Assembly: GCF_004310665.1 (NCBI RefSeq)
Contig: NZ_SIXF01000041.1
Coordinates: forward strand, 1 to 38,916
Length of the DNA: 38,916 nt
Source: Pedobacter kyonggii
Lineage (GTDB): Bacteria > Bacteroidota > Bacteroidia > Sphingobacteriales > Sphingobacteriaceae
Reading direction: 5' to 3'
Positions within the stretch are counted from its first letter, which is position 1. Each line of letters starts with the position of its first letter. The notes below the pieces were generated by a model. It was given only the letters and a program-made list of their open reading frames with translations, searched no databases and was not told the origin of the DNA. Shown here piece by piece: positions 20,252 through 28,634 of the stretch. Made by a program: the position numbers and the translations under genes.

Positions 20252-20266
20252 GTGTACAATGTACAC
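20252..20266. promoter_or_regulatory. Candidate operator: perfect dyad GTGTAC-AAT-GTACAC
   Basis: Two perfectly inverted 6-mers are separated by 3 bp, in the divergent gap between susC and the helicase. The form is typical of a dimeric repressor or activator site. It lies nearly 290 bp from each start codon and could serve susC. No cognate regulator gene is in the window. Confidence 0.4.
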
Positions 20267-20430
20267 TTCAATAAAAATAAATATACATATAAAAAATAAT
20301 TATCATACAAAATACATTTACAAAACAGACTATAAACTACTAACTAAAAGGATTAATGCATTTAGACATGTGTAATAAATAACGATTTGAGGTTACATTT
20401 ATCAAATAGTAAATTCTAATACATTTTTTG

Positions 20431-20438
20431 TATCTTTG
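20431..20438 (+). promoter_or_regulatory. Promoter -7 box of the DEAD-box helicase
   Basis: TATCTTTG matches the Bacteroidota sigma-A -7 consensus TAnnTTTG exactly. No good -33 TTG is seen at the usual spacing. Transcription would start near 20444, giving a leader of about 110 nt. Confidence 0.6.
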
Positions 20439-20443
20439 CCGCC

Positions 20444-20525
20444 GAAGCAGGAATAAGGGCTTGCCATTCTGAATGGCATATTCTCTCCGCAAGTTAGTCC
20501 TTCAACAATTGATTGTTCTAGCTTC
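20444..20525 (+). ncRNA. Putative structured 5' leader of the DEAD-box helicase
   Basis: The predicted leader closes on itself: GAAGC (20444-20448) pairs with GCTTC (20521-20525). Inside, AAGG (20455-20458) pairs with CCTT (20499-20502), and CTTGC (20460-20464) pairs with GCAAG (20489-20493). A 7-bp hairpin at 20462-20468/20472-20478 competes with that last helix, and a 5-bp hairpin lies at 20504-20508/20513-20517. The competing helices suggest two alternative folds. Leaders of cold-responsive DEAD-box helicase genes are often structured. This one matches no family I can name and is read from base pairing alone. Confidence 0.4.
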
Positions 20526-20552
20526 TTCGATAAATATTACACAGAAACATAC

Positions 20553-21854
20553 ATGTTATTCAAAGAATTAAACCTCATTGAGCCAATTTTAAAGGCCCTT
20601 GAGACCGAAGGTTATACACAACCTACACCAATACAGGAGCAATCCATCCCAACAATATTAAAAGGTAAAGATTTATTAGGCTGCGCGCAAACCGGAACCG
20701 GAAAAACAGCAGCCTTTGCCATCCCGATGTTGCAGTTATTGCACGAGAAACACATTAATACCAAGGCTACAAAAAATATAAAGGCATTAATTTTAACGCC
20801 AACACGCGAGCTTGCCATTCAGATTGAAGAGAGTTTTAAGGCTTATGGCCGTCATTTAAATTTACGCCATTTAGTAATTTTTGGTGGTGTAAATCAACAC
20901 TCGCAGGTAGAAGCTTTAAGAAAAGGCGTTGATATTTTAGTTGCAACACCCGGCCGTTTATTAGATTTAATGAATCAGGGTTTTATCAGCTTAAATACCA
21001 TCGAATTGTTCGTATTGGATGAAGCCGACCGTATGCTAGATATGGGCTTTATTCACGATGTGAAAAGAGTGGTGGCTAAATTGCCTGCAAAACGCCAGAC
21101 TTTATTTTTCTCGGCAACCATGCCAGATGAAATCCAGAAGTTGGCAAATACGATTTTATCTAGTCCGACGAAAGTAGAGGTTACCCCGATTTCTTCTACG
21201 GCCGAAACGATTGTTCAGTCGGTTTATTTTGTAGACAAACCTGATAAAAAGAAATTGTTGATCCATCTTTTAGAAGATAAAAATATTCAAACTGCACTGG
21301 TTTTTACCCGTACCAAACATGGTGCAGACCGTATTGTTAAGGATTTGGCCCATGCAGGTATTAAAGCTGCCGCCATTCACGGCAATAAATCGCAAAATGC
21401 CAGACAAAGGGCATTAACTGATTTTAAAGACAGGAAAATCCGCGTTCTGGTAGCTACAGATATTGCTGCGCGTGGTATTGATATTGATCAGTTATCGCAC
21501 GTTTTCAATTTCGAATTGCCAAATATTCCTGAATCTTACGTACACAGAATTGGCCGCACAGGCCGTGCTGGTGCAAACGGTATTGCGATTTCTTTCTGTG
21601 ATGCAGAAGAAAACGAATACTTATTGGATATTCAAAAGCTAATTAAAATTACTTTGCCAGTGGTTGATGACCACCCTTATCCATTAAGCTGGGAGAGTAT
21701 GCTTGCTAAAAACCAGGTTAAACGTAAACCACAGGCCCAATCTAAAGGTGGTGGCGGTGCTAAAAAAGGTGGTGATGGCAATATGAGCGGCAAGCCACGC
21801 AACGCCAGCAACAACAGAAGATTTGGCGGGAATAGAAAAAGAGGAGAAAGATAG
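20553..21854 (+). CDS. DEAD-box ATP-dependent RNA helicase (RhlE-like)
   Basis: This 433-residue RNA helicase probably acts in ribosome assembly or mRNA turnover. All core motifs are visible: the Q motif ([11 protein letters not shown], 20-30), Walker A AQTGTGKT (45-52), PTRELA, DEAD (156-159), SAT in FFSATMP, and in the second RecA domain ARGIDI and [11 protein letters not shown] Gly/Lys/Asn/Arg-rich tail follows from about residue 395 ([11 protein letters not shown] and later [12 protein letters not shown]), typical of the Bacteroidota RhlE-like proteins and likely to bind RNA nonspecifically. It is monocistronic, with a strong -7 box, a long leader and its own terminator. Confidence 0.93.
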   Translation: MLFKELNLIEPILKALETEGYTQPTPIQEQSIPTILKGKDLLGCAQTGTGKTAAFAIPMLQLLHEKHINTKATKNIKALILTPTRELAIQIEESFKAYGRHLNLRHLVIFGGVNQHSQVEALRKGVDILVATPGRLLDLMNQGFISLNTIELFVLDEADRMLDMGFIHDVKRVVAKLPAKRQTLFFSATMPDEIQKLANTILSSPTKVEVTPISSTAETIVQSVYFVDKPDKKKLLIHLLEDKNIQTALVFTRTKHGADRIVKDLAHAGIKAAAIHGNKSQNARQRALTDFKDRKIRVLVATDIAARGIDIDQLSHVFNFELPNIPESYVHRIGRTGRAGANGIAISFCDAEENEYLLDIQKLIKITLPVVDDHPYPLSWESMLAKNQVKRKPQAQSKGGGGAKKGGDGNMSGKPRNASNNRRFGGNRKRGER

Positions 21855-21891
21855 AACGCTGAAAGACTAAAGTTTTCCTGCTTATCGTATA

Positions 21892-21930
21892 AAAACCCAA
21901 GTTGTAAAATACAGCTTGGGTTTTGTTTTT
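21892..21930 (+). terminator. Rho-independent terminator of the DEAD-box helicase
   Basis: A 10-bp perfect stem (21892-21901 with 21915-21924, 13-nt loop) ends in a T-rich run to 21930, about 40 bp after the stop codon. Confidence 0.8.
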
Positions 21931-21970
21931 ATACCTATCTACAGTTGAGGGTGGAAAATAAGTAAAAGCA

Positions 21971-22013
21971 GTCGTCATTGCGATAAGGCTTTTCAGCCAA
22001 CAGAGCAACGACG
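21971..22013 (-). repeat. REP-like repeat, second copy (inverted relative to 348-388)
   Basis: Read on the minus strand this segment contains GGCTGAAAAGCC flanked by gcaatg and cgttgctc. It parallels the unit at 348-388. It lies between the two terminators separating the convergent helicase and leuS genes. Confidence 0.45.
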
Positions 22014-22022
22014 ATAAAACGA

Positions 22023-22058
22023 GAACCCCCGAATTGATCGTACAACTCGGGGGTTCCT
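22023..22058. terminator. GC-rich terminator between convergent helicase and leuS
   Basis: A 10-bp perfect stem (22023-22032 with 22047-22056) holds a C5/G5 run and a 14-nt loop. Moderate T-rich sequence follows on both strands, so it can stop leuS transcription and act as a back-up for the helicase. Confidence 0.7.
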
Positions 22059-22112
22059 TTTATAAAACTTTGCCGGAAAGCTTTCCGCTTTAGTCTTTAT
22101 GCTTTAAGCTTC

Positions 22113-24917
22113 TTAAACCACCACATTAATAATCTTTCCTTTAACGAAAATGATCTTTTTAGTTGGTTTTCCATCCAAAAATTTCTGGAATTGCTCATCA
22201 GCCAATAAAATGCTTTCTACCTCTGGCTGAGCTAAAGTTAAGCTCAAATTCAGGTTCATTTTCATTTTGCCGTTGATTGAAACCGGATAAGCAAACTCAT
22301 CTTCTACCAAATACTCAGGTTTAAATGTCGGGAAAGCCGTATACGATAAAGTTCCGGCATCGTTACCTAACAACACCCAAAGTTCTTCGCAGATATGCGG
22401 CGCATAAGGTGAAAGGATAATCACCATATCTTCCAAAATCTGACGGTTTTTGCATTTCAGATCGGTTAATTCGTTTACCGCAATCATAAAACTCGATACA
22501 GAAGTATTGAACGAGAAACGCTCGATATCATCCTGTACTTTTTTAATGATTTTATGCAAAGATTTCAATTCGGCTTTGGTAGGCACAGCATCATTTACAT
22601 GGAAAGTCCAGTCTTCGTTGTGGAACAAACGCCAGAATTTACGCAAGAACTTAAATACGCCTTCAATACCGTTCGTATTCCAGGGTTTACTCTGCTCCAA
22701 CGGACCTAAGAACATTTCGTACATCCGCAAAGTATCAGCACCGTAACGCTCAATCAGATCATCGGGATTAACCACGTTGAATTTTGATTTAGACATTTTT
22801 TCTACTTCGACACCACAGATGTATTTCCCGCCTTCAAGAATAAATTCTGCATTAGCATATTCTTCTCTCCAGGCTTTGAACTTAGCGACATCTAAAGTAT
22901 CGTTTTCAACAATGTTCACATCAACGTGCAACGCTGAAGTCTTGTATTCTTTTCTTAATCCAGCTGATACGTAGGTATTAGTAGGTTTTCCGTTCTCATC
23001 ATTGATGCGATATACAAAATTACTTCTGCCCTGGATCATCCCCTGATTAATCAGCTTCTTGAAAGGTTCTTCTTCTTTGGTGTAACCTAAATCTTTCAAA
23101 AATTTATTCCAGAAACGGCTGTACAATAAATGACCTGTAGCGTGCTCAGAACCACCAATGTACAAATCCACATCTTTCCAATATTCAACTGCTTCTTTTG
23201 AAGCAAAATCATTATTGTTATTGGCATCCATATAACGGTACCAATACCAGCTGCTTCCTGCCCAGCCTGGCATGGTGCTTAATTCGTAATGTCCACCATC
23301 TTTAGGAACCCAGTCTTCGGCCCTGGCCAAAGGTGGTTCACCTGTTTCGGTAGGCAAATATTTATCAATTTCCGGGAGCAACAATGGCAATTCCTCTTCT
23401 TTTACCAAATAAGGTAATCCATCCTTAAAGTAAACCGGAATCGGCTCGCCCCAATAACGCTGACGACCAAAAATCGCATCACGCTGGCGGAAGTTTACTT
23501 TCGCTTTCCCTACTTTCTCTTCTTCCAACCAGTTATTTAAAAATGGAACAGCTTCCTTATAAGTCATTCCGTTTATGAAACCAGAATTAATGTATTTCCC
23601 CTCTTTTGTTGGATCTGCCTGAACATCTATATCTTTTTGACCATCCAGAATCTGGATAATTGGTAAATTAAAGTGTGTAGCAAATAACCAATCGCGTTGA
23701 TCGCCACTTGGAACCCCCATTACGGCACCTGTTCCGTAACCTGCCAGCACATAATCGGCAATCCACAATTGCACACGTTCGCCGCTTACCGGATTGATAA
23801 CATATGTTCCCGTAAAAGCACCTGATACTGTTTTGGTATCGGCCATACGGTCTAACTCTGATTTCTTTTTAGTTTGAGCAATGTAGTTTGCAATGTCCTG
23901 TTTTTGCTCAGGAGTGGTCAATTCTGCAACCCATTCATGCTCTGGAGCCAATACAAGGTAAGAAACCCCAAAAATGGTATCTACACGGGTGGTAAAAACT
24001 TCAATGTAGTCCAAAGTCCGCGGTCCGGAGTCCGAAGTCTCAATCTTGAACTTAACTGATGCTCCAACACTTTTACCAATCCAGTTGCGCTGCATTTCTT
24101 TAATCGGTTCTGGCCAATCGATGGTATCTAAACCTTGCAAAAGTCTGTCAGAATAAGCTGTGATTCTCATGCTCCATTGCATCATTTTCTTTTGCTCAAC
24201 TGGGAAACCACCGCGCTCAGAGAAACCATCTTTCACTTCATCATTCGCCAAAACAGTTCCTAAAGCCGGGCACCAGTTTACAGTACTCTCGCGAAGATAA
24301 GTTAAACGGTATTTTAATAATTCAATCTGTTTCTCTTCATCGGTAAAGGTTGCCCAATCGCTCGGCATAAATTCTTTAGTATCTTCATCACAAACTGCTT
24401 TAACATCAGCTGTACCAGAAGCATTGAATTTTTCGATCAACGTGGTAATATCTTCAGCCCTATCGTTTTCGATATTATACCACGAGTTGAACAATTGCAT
24501 GAAAATCCATTGCGTCCACTTGTAATAGGAAGGCTCGCTGGTGCGCACTTCTCTGCTCCAATCGAAAGAAAAACCAATTTGGTCTAACTGCCTGCGGTAG
24601 GTTGCAATGTTTGCCTCAGTGGTAATTGCAGGATGCTGTCCGGTTTGTATGGCGTACTGCTCTGCAGGTAATCCGAAAGAATCGTATCCCATGGGGTGCA
24701 ATACATTGAAGCCTTTAAGGCGTTTATATCTCGAAAAAATATCTGATGCAATGTAACCCAGTGGGTGACCAACGTGCAGGCCTGCTCCTGATGGATAAGG
24801 AAACATATCTAACACATAATATTTTGGTTTTTCAGAATTGCTTTCGGCTTTAAACGTTTGATGATCTGCCCAAAATTTCTGCCACTTTTGTTCTATTTCT
24901 TTGAATTGGTAATCCAT
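22113..24917 (-). CDS. leuS: Leucine-tRNA ligase
   Basis: This 934-residue class I aminoacyl-tRNA synthetase charges tRNA-Leu. The HIGH-type motif is HVGH (48-51) in YPSGAGLHVGHPLGY. The class I lysine motif is KMSKS (707-711). The CP1 editing domain begins about residue 305 with IEVFTTRVDTIFG and includes GTGAVMGVP. An anticodon-binding helical domain and a C-terminal extension (KIIFVKGKIINVVV) complete the protein. At residues 294-304 a stretch TSDSGPRTLDY, encoded by a 7-bp periodic array, replaces the usual short linker before the editing domain. A -7-like box lies at 24943-24950 on the minus strand (TATTTTCG). Essential gene; identity certain. Confidence 0.97.
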   Translation of the reverse strand: MDYQFKEIEQKWQKFWADHQTFKAESNSEKPKYYVLDMFPYPSGAGLHVGHPLGYIASDIFSRYKRLKGFNVLHPMGYDSFGLPAEQYAIQTGQHPAITTEANIATYRRQLDQIGFSFDWSREVRTSEPSYYKWTQWIFMQLFNSWYNIENDRAEDITTLIEKFNASGTADVKAVCDEDTKEFMPSDWATFTDEEKQIELLKYRLTYLRESTVNWCPALGTVLANDEVKDGFSERGGFPVEQKKMMQWSMRITAYSDRLLQGLDTIDWPEPIKEMQRNWIGKSVGASVKFKIETSDSGPRTLDYIEVFTTRVDTIFGVSYLVLAPEHEWVAELTTPEQKQDIANYIAQTKKKSELDRMADTKTVSGAFTGTYVINPVSGERVQLWIADYVLAGYGTGAVMGVPSGDQRDWLFATHFNLPIIQILDGQKDIDVQADPTKEGKYINSGFINGMTYKEAVPFLNNWLEEEKVGKAKVNFRQRDAIFGRQRYWGEPIPVYFKDGLPYLVKEEELPLLLPEIDKYLPTETGEPPLARAEDWVPKDGGHYELSTMPGWAGSSWYWYRYMDANNNNDFASKEAVEYWKDVDLYIGGSEHATGHLLYSRFWNKFLKDLGYTKEEEPFKKLINQGMIQGRSNFVYRINDENGKPTNTYVSAGLRKEYKTSALHVDVNIVENDTLDVAKFKAWREEYANAEFILEGGKYICGVEVEKMSKSKFNVVNPDDLIERYGADTLRMYEMFLGPLEQSKPWNTNGIEGVFKFLRKFWRLFHNEDWTFHVNDAVPTKAELKSLHKIIKKVQDDIERFSFNTSVSSFMIAVNELTDLKCKNRQILEDMVIILSPYAPHICEELWVLLGNDAGTLSYTAFPTFKPEYLVEDEFAYPVSINGKMKMNLNLSLTLAQPEVESILLADEQFQKFLDGKPTKKIIFVKGKIINVVV
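24008..24042. repeat. Heptanucleotide array inside leuS
   Basis: Five contiguous 7-mers on the plus strand read AGTCCAA, AGTCCGC, GGTCCGG, AGTCCGA and AGTCTCA. They sit within the leuS frame and encode residues 293-304. The same unit (AGTCCGA) appears in the intergenic arrays at 34807-34898. Confidence 0.75.
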
Positions 24918-25137
24918 TGCCAGTTTTAAATTTTTAAAGGGGCGAAAATACGGAAATTAAGGGGCTTAAAAAAGCAGATTCATGATAATATTTTGCCAGC
25001 AGAAATGCAGAATCAGAAGAGGTTAAGGGTAAAAATGTGGTGTTTTTATCTGAATTCAGATGTCATCTGAGTGCTTTGCGCCAAACCTTTCGCTAAATAT
25101 TTATCATAATAAACAATTTTAGCTCTATTACCCAATG

Positions 25138-25206
25138 AGATCGTCCTGCTGAATTCATTTCAGCATCTTTCCAGCAAAATAGACCCTGAAATAAATTCAG
25201 GGTGAC
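25138..25206. repeat. Two-hairpin dispersed repeat in the leuS/lipoprotein gap
   Basis: The first hairpin (25148-25153 with 25159-25164) and the second (25183-25190 with 25196-25203) flank a spacer. Positions 25164-25192 are identical to 9413-9441, so this is a fuller copy of the element at 9377. The rest of the 410-bp gap (24918-25327) has the leuS promoter region and no visible gene. Confidence 0.65.
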
Positions 25207-25262
25207 GGCCCTAAGATTTTAAGCCAAATAAATAGCTGGCACCACAACTAGCCACCGCATCA

Positions 25263-25303
25263 CCAAAAAAAATGCGCCATTGATGTTAAAAACCAATGGC
25301 GCA
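25263..25303 (-). terminator. Terminator of the small lipoprotein gene
   Basis: A 10-bp perfect stem (25273-25282 with 25294-25303, 11-nt loop) is followed on the minus strand by eight T residues, the complement of 25265-25272. It lies about 25 bp after the stop. Confidence 0.85.
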
Positions 25304-25327
25304 GCAAATAATCGGGGAATTAAGATC

Positions 25328-25756
25328 TTATCTCGATAAAGAATATACTTTAGTAACGTTTGTTTTATCAATTTTAGCAGTAAACTCTAATTTATTTGCA
25401 GTAATACTGTTTATTTTACAATAATTCAATCCATCATTAATATCCATACTGAACTGATCAGAGTAAATGATTACATAAGTTCCGATTGTTCTGTTACCCG
25501 ATAAACTCAGCTCTACCTGGTCATCGTTATTTGGCTTAAAGTCAACATAATCACTTGTTGTACCGTAGGTAACAGTCCCATTCATCTTTTTTGGATCTTT
25601 TAATGTTTCTTCAGCAGTATAACCAGAAGTTACAATTTTATTTAACGTCCATCGGCCTAACATCTGGGCTTTTAATGAAGTATCATCTTTTTTGCAAGAA
25701 ATAATTGTAGAGGCGATAAGTAAGAATAGGCTCAGAAGAGTAATTTGTCTTTTCAT
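25328..25756 (-). CDS. Small surface-type lipoprotein, lipocalin-like
   Basis: Read from the ATG at 25754-25756 (nine codons inside the longest frame), the product is a 142-residue lipoprotein. The signal peptide MKRQITLLSLFLLIASTIIS is followed by Cys21 and KKDD. A lysine and acidic residues after the lipid cysteine resemble the Bacteroidota lipoprotein export signal, so surface exposure is likely. The mature part begins LGRWTLNKI, a segment typical of lipocalin-like Bacteroidota proteins, followed by beta-rich sequence ending KVYSLSR. Ligand and role are unknown. It stands alone with its own terminator. The longer start would add residues before the signal peptide and is disfavoured. Confidence 0.7.
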   Translation of the reverse strand: MKRQITLLSLFLLIASTIISCKKDDTSLKAQMLGRWTLNKIVTSGYTAEETLKDPKKMNGTVTYGTTSDYVDFKPNNDDQVELSLSGNRTIGTYVIIYSDQFSMDINDGLNYCKINSITANKLEFTAKIDKTNVTKVYSLSR

Positions 25757-25946
25757 AGTTAAATTTAGTTTTAAGATATCCATAATTAACGCCGTTTCAA
25801 CAAATTTCGTACCGCGTTTTCAGAAAAAGTAAATTTAATTAAAGAATTAATACTCAAACTAAAAGCAAAAGCTTTCCGTTAATATTCATTTAGCAATCAT
25901 TAATTGGTGTTTATCAGGTATAATTTATATTTTCGCAGAAACAAAA

Positions 25947-26834
25947 ATGAAATACATGGAAGAATTCGAAGTAAGTGATGCATCTAAGAAAACCAAAACC
26001 GTTTATATTTCTACTATAATCAGTATTGCTTTGGTTTTATTGATGCTGGGGCTGCTTGGTTTGGTACTTGTACATGCCAAAAACCTATCTAACTACGTTA
26101 AAGAGAACATCGTTTTAAACATTATTGTTGATGAAGGTGCAAAAGAAGCCGATGTTTTAGCGTTTCAGAAAGAGTTAAATGCCAACCCTGCAGTAAAACA
26201 AACTCAATATGTAAACAAAGAGCTTGCAGCAAGAAACTTAACGCAGGATTTAGGTGAGGATTTTGTTAACTTTTTAGGATACAATCCATTAACATCTACT
26301 TTCGATGTGTATTTAAAAGCAGAATATGCGAACAATAAAAGCATCGATGCCTTAAAAGCAAGTATTTCTAAAAACCCTGTTGTTAAAGAAGTGGTTTACC
26401 AAAGTTCTTTAATTGATATGGTAAACAAGAATATCAGCACCATTGGCCTAATTATTTTAGCCTTTGCCGCATTACTATTAATTATTTCTATCGCACTGAT
26501 TAACAACACCATAAGACTAGCAATCTACTCACAGCGCTTTTTAATTAAAAGTATGCAGTTGGTTGGTGCAACGAAAAACTTTATTCGGCGTCCTTTCTTA
26601 TTATTTGCTGCTTTGCATGGATTAATTGCTGCATTTATTGCCATTATTATTTTATTGGCAACTTTAATTTATGCCCGCAAAGAGGTACCTGAGATTATTA
26701 TTTTAAATAACTACCAGGAATTTGGCTTCGTATTTATAGGCCTTTTAATTGTGGGTATTTTTATAACAGGCATTAGTACATGGTTTGCAGTAAGCAGATA
26801 TTTACGTTTAAAATCTTATCATCTTTATAGATAA
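25947..26834 (+). CDS. ftsX: Cell-division protein FtsX (ABC-type permease)
   Basis: This 295-residue inner-membrane protein partners FtsE to control peptidoglycan hydrolases at the septum. A first membrane helix (about 22-46) is followed by an extracytoplasmic domain of about 110 residues (VLNIIVDEGAKEADVLAF onward). Three more helices follow, with the FtsX-typical cytoplasmic segment LAIYSQRFLIKSMQLVGAT and the R-R-P-F-L entry to helix 3. FtsE is not adjacent, as is common in Bacteroidota. It overlaps the DUF3098 gene by 1 bp. A TATATTTTC box upstream (about 25927) may be its promoter. The alternative start Met4 (25956) is possible. Confidence 0.9.
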   Translation: MKYMEEFEVSDASKKTKTVYISTIISIALVLLMLGLLGLVLVHAKNLSNYVKENIVLNIIVDEGAKEADVLAFQKELNANPAVKQTQYVNKELAARNLTQDLGEDFVNFLGYNPLTSTFDVYLKAEYANNKSIDALKASISKNPVVKEVVYQSSLIDMVNKNISTIGLIILAFAALLLIISIALINNTIRLAIYSQRFLIKSMQLVGATKNFIRRPFLLFAALHGLIAAFIAIIILLATLIYARKEVPEIIILNNYQEFGFVFIGLLIVGIFITGISTWFAVSRYLRLKSYHLYR

Positions 26835-27061
26835 TGGCAGAAAAAAAAACAGGTCCGGTTGTAAAGGACGTTAAAAGCGAATTGGTTTTCACCAAAAAAA
26901 ACTATCAGTTATTGTTAATCAGCATTGCAATTGTAGCTGTTGGCTTTATATTAATGATGGGTACTGAAGGCAATATTTACGACTTTAGAAGAACTTTATT
27001 GGCACCGATAGTGGTGTTGGCAGGTTTTGCTTTTGGCATTTATGCTATCCTAAAAAAATAA
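26834..27061 (+). CDS. DUF3098 two-helix membrane protein
   Basis: This 75-residue protein has a short charged N-terminus and two membrane helices (about 26-44 and 55-72), with MMGTEGNIYDFRR in the loop. It matches the DUF3098 proteins that follow ftsX in Bacteroidota. Its start codon overlaps the ftsX stop (TAATG), which implies translational coupling. Its role is unknown; the context suggests the division or cell-wall machinery. Confidence 0.8.
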   Translation: MAEKKTGPVVKDVKSELVFTKKNYQLLLISIAIVAVGFILMMGTEGNIYDFRRTLLAPIVVLAGFAFGIYAILKK

Positions 27062-27100
27062 TTTCTTGTATTAGCTAAAGTGTTTTTTTAACTTTATAAT

Positions 27101-27304
27101 ATGACAACTACAAATTTGCAGATCGAAATAAATTCGCTTCCCCTAAACCTTAGGCAGGAAGTTGCAGATTTTGTTGAATTCTTAAAAACAAAACACAAAA
27201 ACAAACTAAAATTAAAATCGCGTGAATTTGGGTATGCAAAAGGTAAAATCAAATTATCTGACGATTTTGATGAGCCTTTAGAAATGTTTGCTGATTACAT
27301 TTAA
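27101..27304 (+). CDS. DUF2281-type antitoxin of a PIN toxin-antitoxin pair
   Basis: This 67-residue protein has the LPLNLRQEVADFVEFLKTKHK helix typical of DUF2281 proteins, and an acidic/aromatic C-terminal tail (DDFDEPLEMFADYI) that would bind the toxin. Its TAA stop overlaps the ATG of the PIN gene by one base, the usual antitoxin-toxin coupling. DUF2281 members are repeatedly found upstream of PIN toxins; antitoxin function is inferred. It lies 39 bp after the DUF3098 gene, with a T-rich stretch between. Confidence 0.75.
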   Translation: MTTTNLQIEINSLPLNLRQEVADFVEFLKTKHKNKLKLKSREFGYAKGKIKLSDDFDEPLEMFADYI

Positions 27305-27690
27305 TGGCATATTTATTAGATACTCATACCTTTTTGTGGTTTGTAGCAGGAGATGATCAACTGCCTGTATCAGTTAAGAAAAAGCTATCTGATATTAACG
27401 GATCTTGTTTCTTAAGCATTGTTTCACTTTGGGACATTGCCATCAAAAAGCAGATAGGGAAACTCGATTTAAAAATTGGTTTCGATGAATTATTTCGATT
27501 TGCAGAAAGAAATCAAATCGAAATAATTGCTATTAATGAAACCCATCTCACTGCATTATTAAACCTCGAATTTATCAACAATGATCCATTTGATCGGATT
27601 ATTGTATCACAAGCAATTTCTGAAGATTTGACTTTAATATCAAGAGATAAAAAATTAAAAAACTATAAAGTAAAATTACAGTGGGGCTAG
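27304..27690 (+). CDS. PIN-domain toxin (VapC-type ribonuclease)
   Basis: This 128-residue PIN domain is a Mg-dependent RNase fold. Acidic residues at the expected places are D6 in LLDTHTFLW, D94 and D97 in NDPFDRIIVSQA, and D115 in LISRDKKL. The second motif reads SLWDIAIKKQIGKL, where this subgroup normally has SxWEIAIK, so D44 replaces Glu. This subgroup typically pairs with DUF2281 antitoxins, as here. The pair is sandwiched between DUF3098 and uppP, genes normally close together, with only 17 bp to uppP, so it may be co-transcribed with essential wall genes. Confidence 0.85.
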   Translation: MAYLLDTHTFLWFVAGDDQLPVSVKKKLSDINGSCFLSIVSLWDIAIKKQIGKLDLKIGFDELFRFAERNQIEIIAINETHLTALLNLEFINNDPFDRIIVSQAISEDLTLISRDKKLKNYKVKLQWG

Positions 27691-27707
27691 CCCATTAATA
27701 AAAACAT

Positions 27708-28502
27708 ATGAACTCTTTTGAAGCCATTGTCCTTGCTATTGTTGAAGGATTAACTGAATTTTTGCCTGTATCGAGCACCGGACACATGATTATTGCATCA
27801 TCGTTTATGGGCATTGCATCAGAACCATTTGTAAAGCTTTTCACCATTGTGATACAATTGGGTGCAATACTTTCGGTCGTTGTACTCTATTTCAAAAGAT
27901 TTTTCAAATCGATAAATTTCTACATTAAATTATTGGTTGCATTTATCCCAGCGGCCATATTTGGTCTGTTATTGAGCAAAAAAATCGACGAATTATTAGA
28001 AAGCCCAATGGCTGTTGGTATTTCGCTATTAGTTGGCGGTGTTATCTTATTATTTGTAGATAAGTGGTTTAATAAACCTACCATTAATGAAGAGGAGGAA
28101 GTAACTTATTTAACGGCGCTTAAAATAGGTTTATTTCAGTGTATTGCCATGTTACCAGGTGTATCGCGTTCGGGAGCCACTATTGTTGGCGGTATGAGTC
28201 AGAAATTAAGCAGAAAAGTTGCTGCAGAATTTTCATTCTTTTTAGCTGTACCTACCATGTTTGCTGCAACAGCAAAAAAACTTTACGATTTTTATAAAGA
28301 AGGGCACACCATTACCCATGAGCAGACTAACCTTTTAATTATTGGTAATGTTGTTGCTTTTGTTGTTGCACTCTTGGCCATCAAAAGTTTTATCGGTTAC
28401 TTAAACAAAAATGGTTTTAAAGTTTTTGGGTGGTACAGAATTGCTGCAGGCTTAATTATTATCATCCTGTTATTGAGCGGCCATAACTTACAAATAATAT
28501 AA
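27708..28502 (+). CDS. uppP: Undecaprenyl-diphosphate phosphatase (BacA type)
   Basis: This 264-residue polytopic enzyme recycles undecaprenyl pyrophosphate to the monophosphate carrier used for peptidoglycan and other envelope glycans; high dosage gives bacitracin resistance. Both signature loops are intact: [14 protein letters not shown] (14-27, with the catalytic Glu and Ser/His) and [10 protein letters not shown] (from Pro150, with the phosphate-binding Arg154). About eight helices, with a re-entrant arrangement known from the family. Start ATG follows the toxin gene by 17 bp. Confidence 0.95.
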   Translation: MNSFEAIVLAIVEGLTEFLPVSSTGHMIIASSFMGIASEPFVKLFTIVIQLGAILSVVVLYFKRFFKSINFYIKLLVAFIPAAIFGLLLSKKIDELLESPMAVGISLLVGGVILLFVDKWFNKPTINEEEEVTYLTALKIGLFQCIAMLPGVSRSGATIVGGMSQKLSRKVAAEFSFFLAVPTMFAATAKKLYDFYKEGHTITHEQTNLLIIGNVVAFVVALLAIKSFIGYLNKNGFKVFGWYRIAAGLIIIILLLSGHNLQII

Positions 28503-28527
28503 TTTCTATTAATATAGAAACAACTTA

Positions 28528-28581
28528 ACCACAGATAAAAAGGATAGACACAGATAATAAGCGTCCGTGTTTATCTGTGGT
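28528..28581. repeat. Stem-loop repeat between uppP and truB
   Basis: A 12-bp perfect inverted repeat (28528-28539, accacagataaa, with 28570-28581) encloses a 30-nt loop that holds another cacagata copy. There is no T run on the plus strand, so it is not a classic terminator. Similar ATCTGTGGTT-type repeats are common in Bacteroidota intergenic DNA. Confidence 0.55.
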
Positions 28582-28612
28582 AAAAAAACTTAAGCAAACC
28601 ACATCGAATCCG

Positions 28613-28620
28613 TATCTTTG
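28613..28620 (+). promoter_or_regulatory. Promoter -7 box of truB
   Basis: TATCTTTG fits TAnnTTTG exactly. The predicted start of transcription (about 28627) is only some 8 nt before the GTG start, so the message would be nearly leaderless. The truB-yitT-ribF segment may therefore have its own promoter within the cluster. Confidence 0.6.
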
Positions 28621-28634
28621 CGCAAAAAAGATTT

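Noticed and set aside
28528-28581. Rho-independent terminator after uppP
   Set aside because: The stem is strong but no T run follows on the plus strand, so it is listed as a repeat instead.
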